Origin: Cycas panzhihuaensis | Lineage: Eukaryota > Cycadophyta | Length of the DNA stretch: 64,000 nt | NCBI GenBank assembly: GCA_023213395.1 | Contig: CM041465.1 | Coordinates: 36,649,741 to 36,713,740 of the forward strand | Direction: 5' to 3' | Shown here: one piece after another, positions 29,982-41,040 of the stretch | Numbering within the stretch: the stretch's first letter is position 1 | Layout of the letters: every line of letters begins with the position of its first letter | Program-made: the position numbers and the translations under genes | The notes under the pieces: model-generated | Seen by the model: the letters and a program-made list of their open reading frames with translations, nothing else | Databases searched by the model: none | What the model was told of the DNA's origin: nothing

Positions 29982-31265
29982 ATGGAGGAACCTATGAAGG
30001 AACCATCCCAACCTCAGACTGTTCAGACTCAACATACCCATTTTCTTAATAGAAAGTCATACCTAGAAGCTCTAAGCAACCTTGAAGCCGAAATGTTTGA
30101 GATAAACCCTATTTTAGAAAATGATAAGTTCAAAATTACAGTTCCTAAGAAGCTATCAGATAAGCTAGAAAATTATTGGAAAAATAGCCTTGTTGGGTGT
30201 TTCTCAGGCCCCAAGCCAGGAGTTGATCCCATTAAGAAATGGGTTAATGAAAGATGGAAGATGAAAGGCCAAGTTGAGGTCATCGCACTCCCCAAGGGTT
30301 GCGTCCTTTTCAAGTTTGCCTGCTATAAGGATATGGCTAATATTATTCTAAAATCCCCTTGGATGATGGGGAGGAAGGCGCTTTTGTTGGAGAAATGGCA
30401 TTCTTCAGACTTTGATCTGTTGGAGGGGTCCAGAAAACAAATCCCCTTATGGGTTCAGCTCCCAGGCCTCCCCCTCTAAGCATGGGATATTGACGTTTTA
30501 AAAGGGATAGCAAAGATTATTGGGCCCCTTCTAGCAGTGGACTCTGCAACGAAGAATAGGAGCAGATTAGTGAATGCCAGGTTCTGTGCCTTGGCCAGAA
30601 CAGATAAACGTCTCCCTGATCAGGTGACTATAGATGGATGTGGTTAGACCAAAGAGCAAAGATTGGTGTACGAGATGGAAAATGTGAAGTGTTTAAAATG
30701 TAAATGCTTGGGACATTTCACCTCTAGCTGCCTTGGGATCCCAAAGCCAAGGCAATCTAACCCTCTTGGAGAGGAGGGTAAGGTAGACAAAGGTCACGGG
30801 GAGCCAGATAGCCCCGTAGAACCAGTAAGGCTTGTTCAATCACAGAACAACGAGGGACAGGAGTTAGAGCCTCCAAAGGAAGGGCAAGGCACATCCCAAA
30901 CCGAAGGGGGGCCGAGCTTCAATATGGATGAAGAAGATTCTCTCTTCGAAGATGGGGAGGATGAAACAAGGACTCCCCTAAATCCTATCCAGCTCCAAAT
31001 TGCACTTATGCACCATGGGGGTGATATGAATGAAGGGGGTACCAGTGCAGAGAAGAAGGTATGGAGGGCCAGAGATCTTGGGCCTAAGGATGAGGATCCG
31101 GTAGTAGTCAGGTGTCCGGATTTTGGCAGTGAGAAGAGGCCTGGTAGACCATCAGCAAAAACTATGCTAGAGAGGGAGGCAGTGATCCAGATTGATCAGG
31201 GGACACAACGCACCCTAAAGGATCGGGCCCCAACTTTGGGACCCAAGGCCAAAAGCAAGAAATGA
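29982..31265 (+). pseudogene. LINE ORF1 (DUF4283 and zinc knuckle)
   Basis: An RNA-binding protein that would package the LINE transcript. It begins MEEPMKEPSQPQTVQ, has the DUF4283 pattern (ERWKMKGQVEVIALPKGCVL, then PWMMGRKALLLEKW and IPLWVQLPGLPL) and a CCHC knuckle CLKCKCLGHFTSSC (about 30685-30735). The C-terminal third is acidic and Pro/Gly-rich. A TAA at 30477-30479 and a TAG at 30645-30647 interrupt the frame. Confidence 0.85.
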
Positions 31266-31269
31266 GGGA

Positions 31270-32450
31270 CCCAAAAGGGGGGTTGCAATCATAACGCTGG
31301 CCTCCTGGAACATACAGGGTATAAATGCCCCGTCAAAAGATAGAATGATCAAAGATCTGAGGGGACGGATGAAACTGGACATCTTGTTGATTCAAAAGAC
31401 GAAATTGGTAGCTGAAAACAAAGGGAATGTTAAGAAGAAGATTTGGAAAGGGGCTGATTGGATTACCCTGGATGGGGTCAGAGGACCTGGGGGGCTAGCC
31501 ACCATGTGGATCCCCAGGTCTTGGTCAAGTGAAATCTTTACCATTGAGGAGCATTTTATATCTAGTTGCATGACAAACAAAAACTCCAACCGCAAATGGC
31601 TGGTTACCAATGTGTATGCTCCCCTTACGCAAGAAGGAAGGAAGCGTCTCTGGTGCAGGCTTCTGGAGGCCCATGAGAACTGGTCTAGTCCATGGGTAAT
31701 AGTAGGGGACTTTAATACGACCCTTTCGCCTGAAGAGAAGAAAGGGAGGCAAATTGAATAGACAAAAAGCATGGAAGACTTGGGGGACTTTATGCAGAAG
31801 GGTGGGCTAATGGATATCCCCTTACGGGGCCACAAGTTCACTTGGTCCAACAAAAGATTAAGCTCTCACACATCTAGGTTAAGCTAGATAGAGTCATTGT
31901 CAATTATGATTGGGCTAGCCAACACAACAACATCAGGTTGGAAGCCTTGCCTAGGACAGTATCTGATCACACCCCATTGGTGCTGGGATTCGATGAAAAC
32001 AGAGCTCGGGTAAATTCTCCTTTCCAATTCGAACTTATGTGGACAAGAGATCCCAACCTCTACGGATTGATAATTGAGTGGTGGAAGATTCTAGTGTTTG
32101 GATGTGCGATGTGGAGATTCTCACAAAAATTAAATTGGGTGAAACGTCAGATCAAAGCCTGGAACAAAAACACCTATGATGATATTTTTGCCAGGAAGGC
32201 TCAGATTCTGGAGGAGTTAAATGCCCTGGAAGGAAAAATACAGGGGCAGGGCCGCACCCTCAATCTAGACCAGGATGAAAGAGGCCTTATGTCTGTTCTA
32301 GATGATGTTCTAACTACAGAGAAAATCTTCTGGGAACAGAAGTATAGGGCCTTGTGGTTGGCCGAGGGGGACAAAAACACAAAATTTTTTCATATGACAA
32401 CAGTTAAACATAGAGCCTATAATCATATCAAATCTTTAATAAATGAGTAG
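31270..32450 (+). pseudogene. LINE ORF2 endonuclease domain
   Basis: An AP-like endonuclease that would nick the target DNA. Motifs in order are ASWNIQGIN, LLIQKTKL, NVYAPL, IVGDFNTTL, FTWSNKR and TVSDHTPLVLGF. The third motif normally reads QETK with a catalytic Glu; here it is Lys. A TAG at 31759-31761, a frameshift near 31885 and a TAG at 32448-32450 (Trp in relatives) break the frame. The last part is the helical linker to RT. Confidence 0.88.
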
Positions 32451-33716
32451 GGGGAGGAAATTATTGATCTAGAAAGTATCAAAGATACCGCAGTGGATTA
32501 CTTCTTGGAACTATATAAGGAGACGGGATGTACAGATGAGGCAATTAGAAGGGAGGCTATCAAGGCTATACCAATAAAGGTAAATGAAGCCATGAACAAA
32601 GCTCTGGAAACCCCTTTCTCTCAAGAAGAGGTGAGGAAAGTTGTTTTTGGGATGAAGAGGGAGAAAGCTTCTGGACCCGATGGCTTTCCTCTAGGCTTTT
32701 ATCACGAATACTGGGAGATAATAAAGGACGACCTTCTAGAAGTTATAAAGCAATTTAATGTGAATGGTAAAATCCATGATGAATGGCAAGCAACGTTCCT
32801 AGTTCTAATCCTGAAGAAAGGCGATGCCAAGAGGATGGAAGAATTCAGGCCCATCATCCTATGTAATGTAAAATACAAAATTCTAGCTAAGGTCTTGGCA
32901 AACAGAGTCAAAGAATACCTCCCCTCAATTATAAGTCCGAACCATGATGGGGTTGTGAAGGGAAGACAAATTCTGGACGATATCATTGTGGTTTACGAAA
33001 CGATCCATTCAATCTCCCAGAGGAAGGATCCCAGGATGGTTGTCAAGATTGACCTCTCAAAAGCCTATGATAGGGTATCGTGGGATTGTTTGTTGGATTG
33101 TATCAGTGCATTTGGGTTTGGGAATCGCTGGAGAACCTGGATCGAGAGTTGTATGTTGAGGCCCATATTTTCTGTGATTATAAATGGATCCTCCTCTGCC
33201 TTTTTTTCAGGCTACATAGGCCTAAGACAAGGGGATCCACCGGCTCCCTACTTGTTTATTATAATGGCAGAGATCTTAGGTAGGTCTATGGAGGAAGCTA
33301 GGGTCTCTAAGAAGATTGTGGGTCTCAGGCCCACGTCGGGTGTGGATAATATTATGCATCGCCATTTTGTGGATGACAATATCCTACTTGGGAAGGCCGT
33401 GATAAAAGAAGCCAGGGCAATAAAGGCTCAGCTGGAAAGATTTGAAATAGCGACGAACCAGAAAATAAATCTGGGGAAAAGTAACATCTTTTTCTTGAAC
33501 ACCCCAGAAAGGACAAAGAGAGCTATTTGCAGGATTTTGGAGATGTCGCCTAAGGAGCTGCCTACTCTGTATCTGGGAATGCCCATTTTTTTAGGCAAAA
33601 TGGAGGAGGACCTTTGGAACCCGATCATCAGTAGGGTCCAAAGGAAGCTAGCTGGCTGGAAAGGGGCTCTGCTGAGCCAGGCTGGGAAATTACAACTTTT
33701 GGTTTCTTCACTTTAG
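32451..33716 (+). pseudogene. LINE ORF2 reverse transcriptase domain
   Basis: Shows EKASGPDGFPLGFYHEYW, EEFRPIILCNVKYKILAKVL, GRQILDDI, VVKIDLSKAYDRVSWD (first catalytic Asp), GLRQGDPPAPYLF and RHFVDDNILL with an FVDD box where plant LINEs usually have FADD. It ends YLGMPIF and a thumb region. The frame is continuous for 407 codons up to a TAG at 33714-33716. Confidence 0.92.
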
Positions 33717-33731
33717 AGTATCCTAACATGC

Positions 33732-34859
33732 ATGATATCTTTATTTAGGTGTCATGGGAGGGTTAAGGGTGCTCTTGAATCTATCCAAAAGAGGTTTCTA
33801 TGGTCAGGGTCAGAGGACAAGGAGAGAGTCCATCTAGTGTCTTGGGACAAAGTGTGCCTCCCTAAATGGGTGAGAGGCTTGAATGTTAAGGATATAATGA
33901 GTTTTAATAGTGCTCTAATTGCCAAAGTTGGTTGGAGCCTTGCAGTCATGGAGGAGAAGGCCTGGTGCAAGATTATTGCTTATAAATATCTCAGGGGTAA
34001 GCAATTCCAGAAGGATAATACACTCAGGTCCCAAGGGTTAGCCATATGGAGAAGCTTAGTATCGGTGAGAAAAATGTTAATGACTGGGGCCCAGTGGAGC
34101 TTGGGGGATGGTAAAGTGATAGATTTCTGGGAGGATTCTTGGCATGGCAATAGGCAACTGAACAGATGGCATGTGCTTACTCCCCTGCAAACCACGTGCC
34201 AGAGTAGGTATGGTAAAAAGGTTAAGGATTACTGGGATTCGTGTGGTGGAGAGAAGAAATGGAAAAATTTTGAAGAAGTTTCCCAGGATATGGGGGATGG
34301 GAAGCATGTTGCAGAGTTGAGGAAAGAGCTGGATAGCATATACATTCCCAGATTTCCAAGAGAAGATACCTTGGTTTGGCCAGGGTCCCCCTCAGGGAGA
34401 TCTATAGTTAAATCTAGGTACCTTTCCCTACTCGGGGAGAAAGGCATCGCGGAACATAAGCTATTGGGGAGTGTGTGGAAGTTGGGGCTTATCCCTAAGA
34501 TCGCTATTTTTTGGTGGCTCTGTCTCAAGAATAAGATTCTTACCTTGAATAATCTCAAGAAGAGGGGATTCCAGTTGGCAAGTAGGTGTGTTCTCTGCTT
34601 CAAGAATGAAGAGTCCTTGGATCATATATTTTTGCATTGTTCCTATGCAAGCGAGGTGTGGGTTAAGCTTTGGGGTTCATTTGAAGTCTCCTGGGCTATC
34701 CCTGAGATGATCAAGGACCTGGTTGTAGCTTGGGTTTGCCCTTTTAAATGTAGGACGCTTCGGTCCTTGCGGATAAAATCCCTCCCCACTCTAGTGTGGA
34801 ACTTATGGAAAGAAAGGAACAGGCGCATCTTTCAAGATAAGAGAATGTCTAAAGTCTAG
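33732..34859 (+). pseudogene. LINE ORF2 C-terminal region with zf-RVT
   Basis: Continues ORF2 after the stop: RFLWSGSEDKERVHLVSWDK, DFWEDSWHG, then the zf-RVT zinc domain IPKIAIFWWLCLKNKILTLN with CVLCFKNEESLDHIFLHC (C-C-H-C). This domain is common in plant LINE ORF2. The frame ends at a TAG at 34857-34859. Confidence 0.88.
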
Positions 34860-34860
34860 C

Positions 34861-35409
34861 TTGTTTGAGATCATTAAGGCGTCCTTGAAAGAAACCTCTA
34901 GGGCGAAAGAAGAATATGCCATTACCTATGATAATAGGAGGATTCTAGCCAGGTGGGGCTTTGGAGATATTATGCCCAAGCCGAAGGAGGTTAGACAAGG
35001 GGGTTGGGACACGCCTCTGCAGGACTGGTTAAAGATAAATTTCAACGGTGCGTCAAAAGGAAACCCCAGAAAGGCCGGGGGAGGAGGTGTCTGTAGGGAC
35101 AGGAGAGGAAATGCCCTATGGGCCTTTGCTGAGTACTATGGTATACAAACCAATCATGAGGCAGAGTTGAGAGCCATACATAGAGCAGTAGACATGGTTA
35201 CCAAAGCTGGAGGTCCGAAAGTAATAGTGGAAGGGGACTCCCTGAACGTGATTAAGTTCATAAAGGGGGAAGTAGAGACAGATTGGATGCACCGCGCCAT
35301 GATTGAGGACATCAGGGAGATGTTCCGTAGGATAGAAGATGTCCAGGTTATCCACACATACAGAAAAGGGAATGGGATGGCTGACAGTCTAGCTAATTGG
35401 GGAGTCTAG
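34861..35409 (+). pseudogene. LINE ORF2 RNase H domain
   Basis: A plant-type RNase H at the ORF2 end: LKINFNGASKGNPRKAGGGG, HEAELRAIHRAVDM, VIVEGDSLNVIKFI and GNGMADSLANWGV. The first catalytic residue is Asn (INFNGAS) where related enzymes have Asp; Glu and the two later Asp are kept. The C-terminal stop is at 35407-35409. About 220 bases of 3' untranslated sequence precede the poly(A). Confidence 0.88.
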
Positions 35410-35651
35410 CACAAAAGGAATGAGAGTTGGAATAATGACTTACCTGAAGAGATAATGGGTCTAGTTTGTAAGGACTTGGGGTGTTCCTATAGTCAGTTTC
35501 TTATAAATGTTTGGTTTGTGCAAAAGCTACGTAGTGGGCTTGTCACGACCAATTTGAGTAGCCATCTTGGCAGATTTTGTATAGGGGTTGGGGCCCCCTT
35601 CTAATCCCCATATTTATTTACACCATATCAAAAAAAAAAAAAAAAAAAAAA

Positions 35652-36740
35652 CATGCCCAGGCCTTCTTGTTCCATGACCGAATAGTTTTTCTTTATTCCT
35701 GTTAACTTTTGACTTGCAAAATATATTGGTAGATCAATTTTGCTATCTTCTAGTTGTGCTAGTACACATCTAATGGGAAATAAAGAGGCATCCACATGTA
35801 CGTGGCAAGGTTTTTCATGGTCAAGAAATCTCAATATTGGTGCATGGATGGATTTTTTCTTCAATAACTCAAATGCGAGCTATTGTTTCAGCTTCCATTC
35901 CCATATGGATTTCTTTTCTAGCAGGGATTCTACAGGATTAGCTATTTGGGTATAGTTTTTTATAAACTTTCTATAATATCCCATCGTTCTTATAAATCCT
36001 TTGACCTGCTTAGGTGTTTTAGGAATTGAAAAGTTTAAAATTACAACTACTTTGTTAAGATTAGTAAGCAACCCATTTTTTGTAACTACATGATCTAACA
36101 AAGTCCCAAAAGGAACCATAAATGTATATTTAGTAGGGTTGAGACACAATTTACTTTTCCTATAAGTTTTCAACATCAAACACAAATAGCTAAGATGGTT
36201 TTTCAACAGAGTGAAAAGCATCCAATGATCTAAAAATACCTCGATCATTTTTCTAATAGTCTACTTGAAAATGTTGAGAATCACCCTTTGAAATGTGGCA
36301 AGAGCATTGATCAATCCAAATGGCATGACTCTGAATGCATACATACTCCCTTCTGTAACAAGGTCGTCTTCAACTGGTCTTCCATCATGATTTGTTCTTG
36401 ATTGTATTTGTTGAAACTGTCCGTGAAGGAATAAACCTTATGCCTTGCAATTTTTTCCAAAATATCTTCAGTAAATGAAATAAGAAATGGGTCATTCTTA
36501 GTTGCCTTATTTAGATAAATGAACATAGACTCTAAGTTTTTTGTTCTTTTTTGGAACTACTACAACTAAACTTATTCATTCATTATTTTCCACTTCGAAG
36601 ATATAATCTGTCTCAAGTAACTTATCAAGTTCATCTTTTATCTTCTCTTTGTATTTGAGATTCATGCAAAAAGGCTGTGGTTTTATTGGTTTAGCTCATT
36701 CCACTAATTCTATCTTATGTTCGCCAAGTTTGGGTAGAAT
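35652..36740 (-). pseudogene. Gypsy-D RT and RNase H N-terminal half
   Basis: RNase H starts with CHVHVDASLFPIRCVLAQ and YFASQKLTGIKKNYSVMEQE and is cut by the LINE. RT shows FTEDILEKIARHKVYSFTDS (first Asp), MFLDHW in place of the catalytic F-L-D-D (the second Asp is changed to His) and GFIRTMGYYRKFIKNY. Frameshifts near 36250 and 36530 and several stops are present. Confidence 0.82.
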
Positions 36741-37870
36741 ACCTTTTAAATCCTTATAGGACCGGGTGAAAACATCTTTGTATTCTAGAAATAATGAGGT
36801 AGCTTGTTGCACAATCTTTACATCCCAATAATCCCCTAAGCCGATAATTTGAGGTTGTTCATCTATTCCAATATTGATTTCTAACAACTTGAGCTTTTCT
36901 TCCTCCACTATCTTACCATTTAAGCTTAGTGTATATGTTGGAGTATTATCAACAATACGTTCGCCATATTTCATTGTAGAATAATTGAGAGGAAATGATT
37001 TGAGATTGTTATGGAATATCTTCTTCCATTACTTTGTCTCCTTCAATATGGGAGCAACTTCTTTCCACAGGTTTTTCTTTAAGGATTTGTAAAATTTCCT
37101 TGATTTTTCTGTCTTCATTATGGTATGCAAAGGTCTGGTAAAAATTTTCTAACATTAAATCTTAGTGTATTAATTGTCTTTTTACAATGATAATACCAAA
37201 TTATAAAAATTCCTTTCAATAATAATCTCCAATATTGTGCCCATTTCTTTCTTGGAATTCCATTGGTTGTTCATATCTGAACACAGTTTTGTGCATACAT
37301 ATGAGAATCATCTTCATTCTAGAATAGGAGCAGTTCTATTTCATATTTATGAAATCTGTTTAAAAATTTTTTACTTATTCCCAGGAATTAAATTGTTTTG
37401 CATATGCATCATACCATAAATGTGCTTGACCTATTAAAGAACAAGGAAACACAAAATACCAAAAATTCTACTACCATTCATTTTTCATTATTTTAATACA
37501 TTGTTCAAGATGTTTTTTTGTTTGCCCTAGGTGGCCGCAATATTTAGGAAGTTCATTGAATTTCTTGGCGCAGGACACATCTTCCTACAAATTTCTGTTA
37601 ATTTGTGGCAGTTTTGATTGCATTGCTTTCTCTTCTATGTTCTCTTCATCTAAAGAATCTGCGCACATCTCAAAATGGTAGCACGAAGTCGATTATGCTT
37701 CTTTCCATGCATTGTGGAGCATGTTCAACATATAAGACAATGAAGGACTACTTGGCAAGACTGGTTGCATCTGAAATATTGTTTCTGAGCAAGCGTTGAT
37801 TGTTGATTTTGTTGTGGCTATGGTGAATGATGCTTTTTCTTCATCCTCAAATTTCTCTATTTGTGGTCTA
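36741..37870 (-). pseudogene. Gypsy-D pre-RT linker and second Gag-like domain
   Basis: The linker holds YGERIVDNTPTYTLSLNGKI and FTRSYKDLKGILPKLGEHKI. Upstream (about 37080-37590) the minus strand reads KFNELPKYCGHLGQTKKHLE, two stops, then SLIGQAHLWYDAYAKQFNSW and a phenylalanine run, the G-x-A-x-x-W-Y ... S-W pattern of a Gag core. Its place between protease and RT equals that in Gypsy-A, -B and -C. Confidence 0.65.
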
Positions 37871-37899
37871 TTCGAACATGGGGGAAAAGCAATTGTCTT

Positions 37900-38260
37900 A
37901 TTTTTTGCCGGTAATGTAAAAGTATGTTTCCACCAATCCTAGATTGCTTTCGTGGCTAACAACCAAGGCTTTCCCAACAAGGCTAAGTAAGTCATTTTTT
38001 GGCCTTGGCATTTCTGACTATTGTAAAATCTAGCAACGCAGAAATGCATGCAACAATCACTGGAACATTCAATAATGTACTCACAAGTCTAACCTGTAAT
38101 TGGTTAGCCAATCTGATTGAATAGTTTGGAGCAACAACATCGGCCCTTCCCAAGGCTATGCAAGAGGATTTTGGTAACACATTCACCTCTAGGCCCCCAT
38201 CAATGATTGTCTTACATAAAGTAGTTTCAAAGACTACCATTGGAACTCTTGGATCAACTA
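37900..38260 (-). pseudogene. Gypsy-D aspartic protease
   Basis: Reads VVFETTLCKTIIDGGLEVNV (active-site DGG, as in A and B), LANQLQVRLVSTLLNVPVIV and, after a stop, a segment corresponding to the GRPWL motif (near 37960). It would cut the polyprotein. Confidence 0.78.
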
Positions 38261-40460
38261 TGGTATCCTTAATGGCCCTTAGTATTGGTTTCTCAATTTG
38301 CTCCAGTACTAACTATTGGAAGTAGCCAACTTCGTACCATTTTAAAACAACCGATATAAGAATTAAAACTCTTAACTCAGTAAGTAAATCTTTCACTACT
38401 TGCAACTGCTACTAGGGGTTTGTACTTTCTTGTGTAAATATGTTTGAACTGCTCTTCTTTTGTAATGTAAGCCTTTAAATCTTTGCTCCTATTGGAGTTT
38501 TTCCTATTGTGTTTCTTCCATGGCCTCTTGCAGAACTTTCACTACTTCCTGAAGCCATTGTTTTTGCACTGTTAGGTCTGGAAATTTATCTTAAAGATGA
38601 GGCCTTGTTGTCTTACCTCTATGTGTTTGCAAATATGCTAGTACTTCCTTATCCAAAATCATGTCTACTAGGGTAGCATTTAACACTTTAGTATTCTTTG
38701 GGCAATTTACCCATTTATGATTCGCAAGTCCACACTCTTCACAAATAAATTCTTCTTTTTTCTCTAGTGGATATTCAGATTTGTAGTGTCTCCATCTTTG
38801 ACATAAGAATCAACAAATTGGCTTCGTTTTTCCTTTATATTACTTTGTCATTTGTTGTTCTGTCTTCTATGAATATACATTGTGGACTTCTCTTTCATTG
38901 CGTTTTGGCCTGAAAAAATATTCCCAAGTATTGTGATTATTTCACTGATAATTGTCACATCATTTTGAAGATCCATTATGTTCATTCTTCAAATGTCCTT
39001 GTTGATTGCAAGGTGAGGGACACCAAATATTTTCTCTTGATTTCTCCATTTATAAATAAGATAGTTCTGTATGTAGCTTTTCTAACTTTTAGTTTTGTTA
39101 CATGTTTGATGGAATAGAAATTAGTGGTTGTTGCTTTAATGCTTCCATTTCCTTCTTCAAGGCTTCAATTTCTGGGTTCATACCCATTTGCAATGTTTGT
39201 AAAAATTGTGTTCCAATGTCCGTCATTGGGGAATATGTTGAGAATTGCATTGCCATTTGGGAGTAAGCTGACTTCATTTGATTTTCAAAGTTCAAAGCTA
39301 ACTCTCTCACCTACTCATAATTATTCATTGGATGTAGCATCACTTTATCTCAGAGCTGTGGTATCAATCCTTGCACAAAATACTTCATCGCAAGCATGGG
39401 ATTTATTACCATAGCAGATTGCATTTCATTGATGATGACTTTTATTTTTCTGTCAAAATCATTTACAGATTTTCCAGGATATTGTCGGATCTCCTCCAAA
39501 GTCTGTAATATGGCTATTGGATCCCTAAGATTTTGGAATCTATCTAAAAACTAAGTCTACAATTGATCTTAGTTCAATTTCCAAGTTGCTACGTATTAGA
39601 ACCATGCAATTGTTGGTCCTTGATGTTGAAAAAAAAGGGGGTTTTATTTCACTTTGTTCTACAATTCTTTTGATTTGAATCGTATTTCAATAAAGGCCAA
39701 ATGATCTCCTAGATTCGTGGACCCATCAAATTGCAAGGTTGAAAACTTAGGGTCACTTTGCACAATAATATAAGGGGTCGTACCTCCTTGATTTGTTCCG
39801 CCTGATACTCCACTTTGTACCCCTCTAGGTGGTGTATTACTACCTACTCCTCCTCTCAAATTGCTACCTAGGCTTGCCATTGGTGACTTGAGACTTGGGG
39901 TTCTAATTTCCAACAAGTGATAATTCTAGGCTTGTTGCGCTACACTATATACTCCTAGCTCAATGGAATTCTCTGTGTATTGGAACTTCTTGTAATTCAT
40001 GTATTCCAGCCAAATCTTGTTGTTTTCAGAATGAAAAATATCCTTATTTGATACTTCCTCCTCTTGCAAAATAACGGGATTTTCTTTCAACTGTCGCTGC
40101 CAACTTCCCCTCTTAGCAAACTCTATTTGTGCTAGTTCCTTGTCTATTGGTTCCTCTTCTACTGCACACCTTTGGTCATCTTCATGTTGTTTTGCCTACG
40201 CTCTAATTGTCTCCTCATTAGATTCTACGCCCAACTTTTGTGCATTCACCTTGCCTTCATTTCCAAACTTTCTCTTCCCTGTCGAGTGTGCAAGTGGTTG
40301 CCTCTTCACCTATTTCTTTGGCATAAATGCGAATCTGGGCCTTCATATTCGAGCCTGGGGCCTATCTTTCTCCTAACATTCACCATGATCATGGTGTGAT
40401 TCAATTTCCACCCTTGGTGGCGTAGAAGAGGACCCGATGAACTACTTGACTTTGTCCATT
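38261..40460 (-). pseudogene. Gypsy-D Gag with zinc knuckles
   Basis: The N-terminal charged part (40100-40460) precedes a Gly-rich stretch (GGVGSNTPPRGVQSG), the Gag core start SDPKFSTLQFDGSTNLGDHL (39659-39916) and further core remnants with stops down to 39310. A helical segment follows (NPEIEALKKEMEALKQQP). Zinc knuckles near 38700-38830 include CEECGLANHKWVNC and a damaged partner. These correspond to knuckles 3 and 4 of Gypsy-B. Confidence 0.72.
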
Positions 40461-40493
40461 ATGACTTCCACCATACCTTGCCCTGGTTTAGAA

Positions 40494-40506
40494 GGCAACA
40501 GAATCA
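40494..40506 (-). other. Primer binding site of Gypsy-D, decayed tRNA-Glu type
   Basis: One base after the 5' LTR the minus strand reads TGATTCTGTTGCC, 11 of 13 bases as in the perfect site of Gypsy-B. Both differences are transitions. Confidence 0.65.
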
Positions 40507-40507
40507 A

Positions 40508-41040
40508 TGTGTGCTTATACTTACCTAAATTGGCTCTATACATAACACCAATAAGCAGGCATGAGTGAAATCTTCTGTCATACAACAAACTTGTAAATGA
40601 CATACGCCAATCCACTAAGATACAAACCACAATCATTGCATTACTAACATGTTGCATCTAGTCCTCTCACAACTAGAGCAAGACACAAGATCGTGACCGA
40701 TACAATACAATAAAACTTTGGTTAGAATCTATATAGGTGTGTGGTGCTCTATATTCTCCAACAATTATTCACATACATGCCATTACATTTTATAAAACCC
40801 ATTTCATATTTATATTCTATTCTGCAACTGTTACGTATTGAAATGATTATGGCTCTATCGTTGGTTGCAACCGCTTCCAATCGTAAAATGGCCACTTATG
40901 ATTACTTGACCAAGTGCCAATCTGATTACTTTTCGTTTACCCATCCTTCGTCTATATTGCAATTGTTTGGTTGCAATTGTCTTCTTTTGTTTTACACGGC
41001 CTTTGCTTATGTTGCAACCGACATATTCCCACAGGACACA
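40508..41040 (-). repeat. 5' LTR of Gypsy-D
   Basis: Homologous to 23525-24094. It holds GGTTGCAACCGCTTCC near 40860, ATTGCAATTG and GGTTGCAATTG near 40957-40980 and GTTGCAACC near 41011. The array palindrome therefore occurs several times in the LTR as well. A TATA-like stretch lies near 40806-40816. Confidence 0.88.

Larger units (their letters stand above)
29450..35651 (+). mobile_element. LINE (plant L1-like) retrotransposon, 6.2 kb
   Basis: A plus-strand non-LTR element with two ORFs and a 22-A tail (35630-35651). It is flanked by a 14-bp duplication with one mismatch (29436-29449 and 35652-35665), as expected from target-primed insertion. ORF1 has DUF4283 and a CCHC knuckle; ORF2 has endonuclease, RT, zf-RVT and RNase H. 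A handful of stops disables it. It seems full length; 29450-29981 would be the 5' untranslated region. It splits the Gypsy-D RNase H. Confidence 0.92.
23525..41040 (-). mobile_element. Gypsy-D: Ty3/Gypsy element interrupted by a LINE and a SMART
   Basis: LTRs of 570 bp (left) and 533 bp (right) with a perfect target duplication AGCCT at 23520-23524 and 41041-41045. Without its two insertions it is about 11 kb, close to Gypsy-A and -B. It shares their order: gag, DGG protease, second Gag-like domain, RT, RNase H, integrase, palindromic array and 3' ORF. The integrase core is deleted. It is more decayed than A and B. Confidence 0.9.

Noticed and set aside
32702-32986. Minus-strand frames inside the LINE ORF2 and elsewhere within pol regions.
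   Set aside because: Shadow frames of real domains on the other strand.
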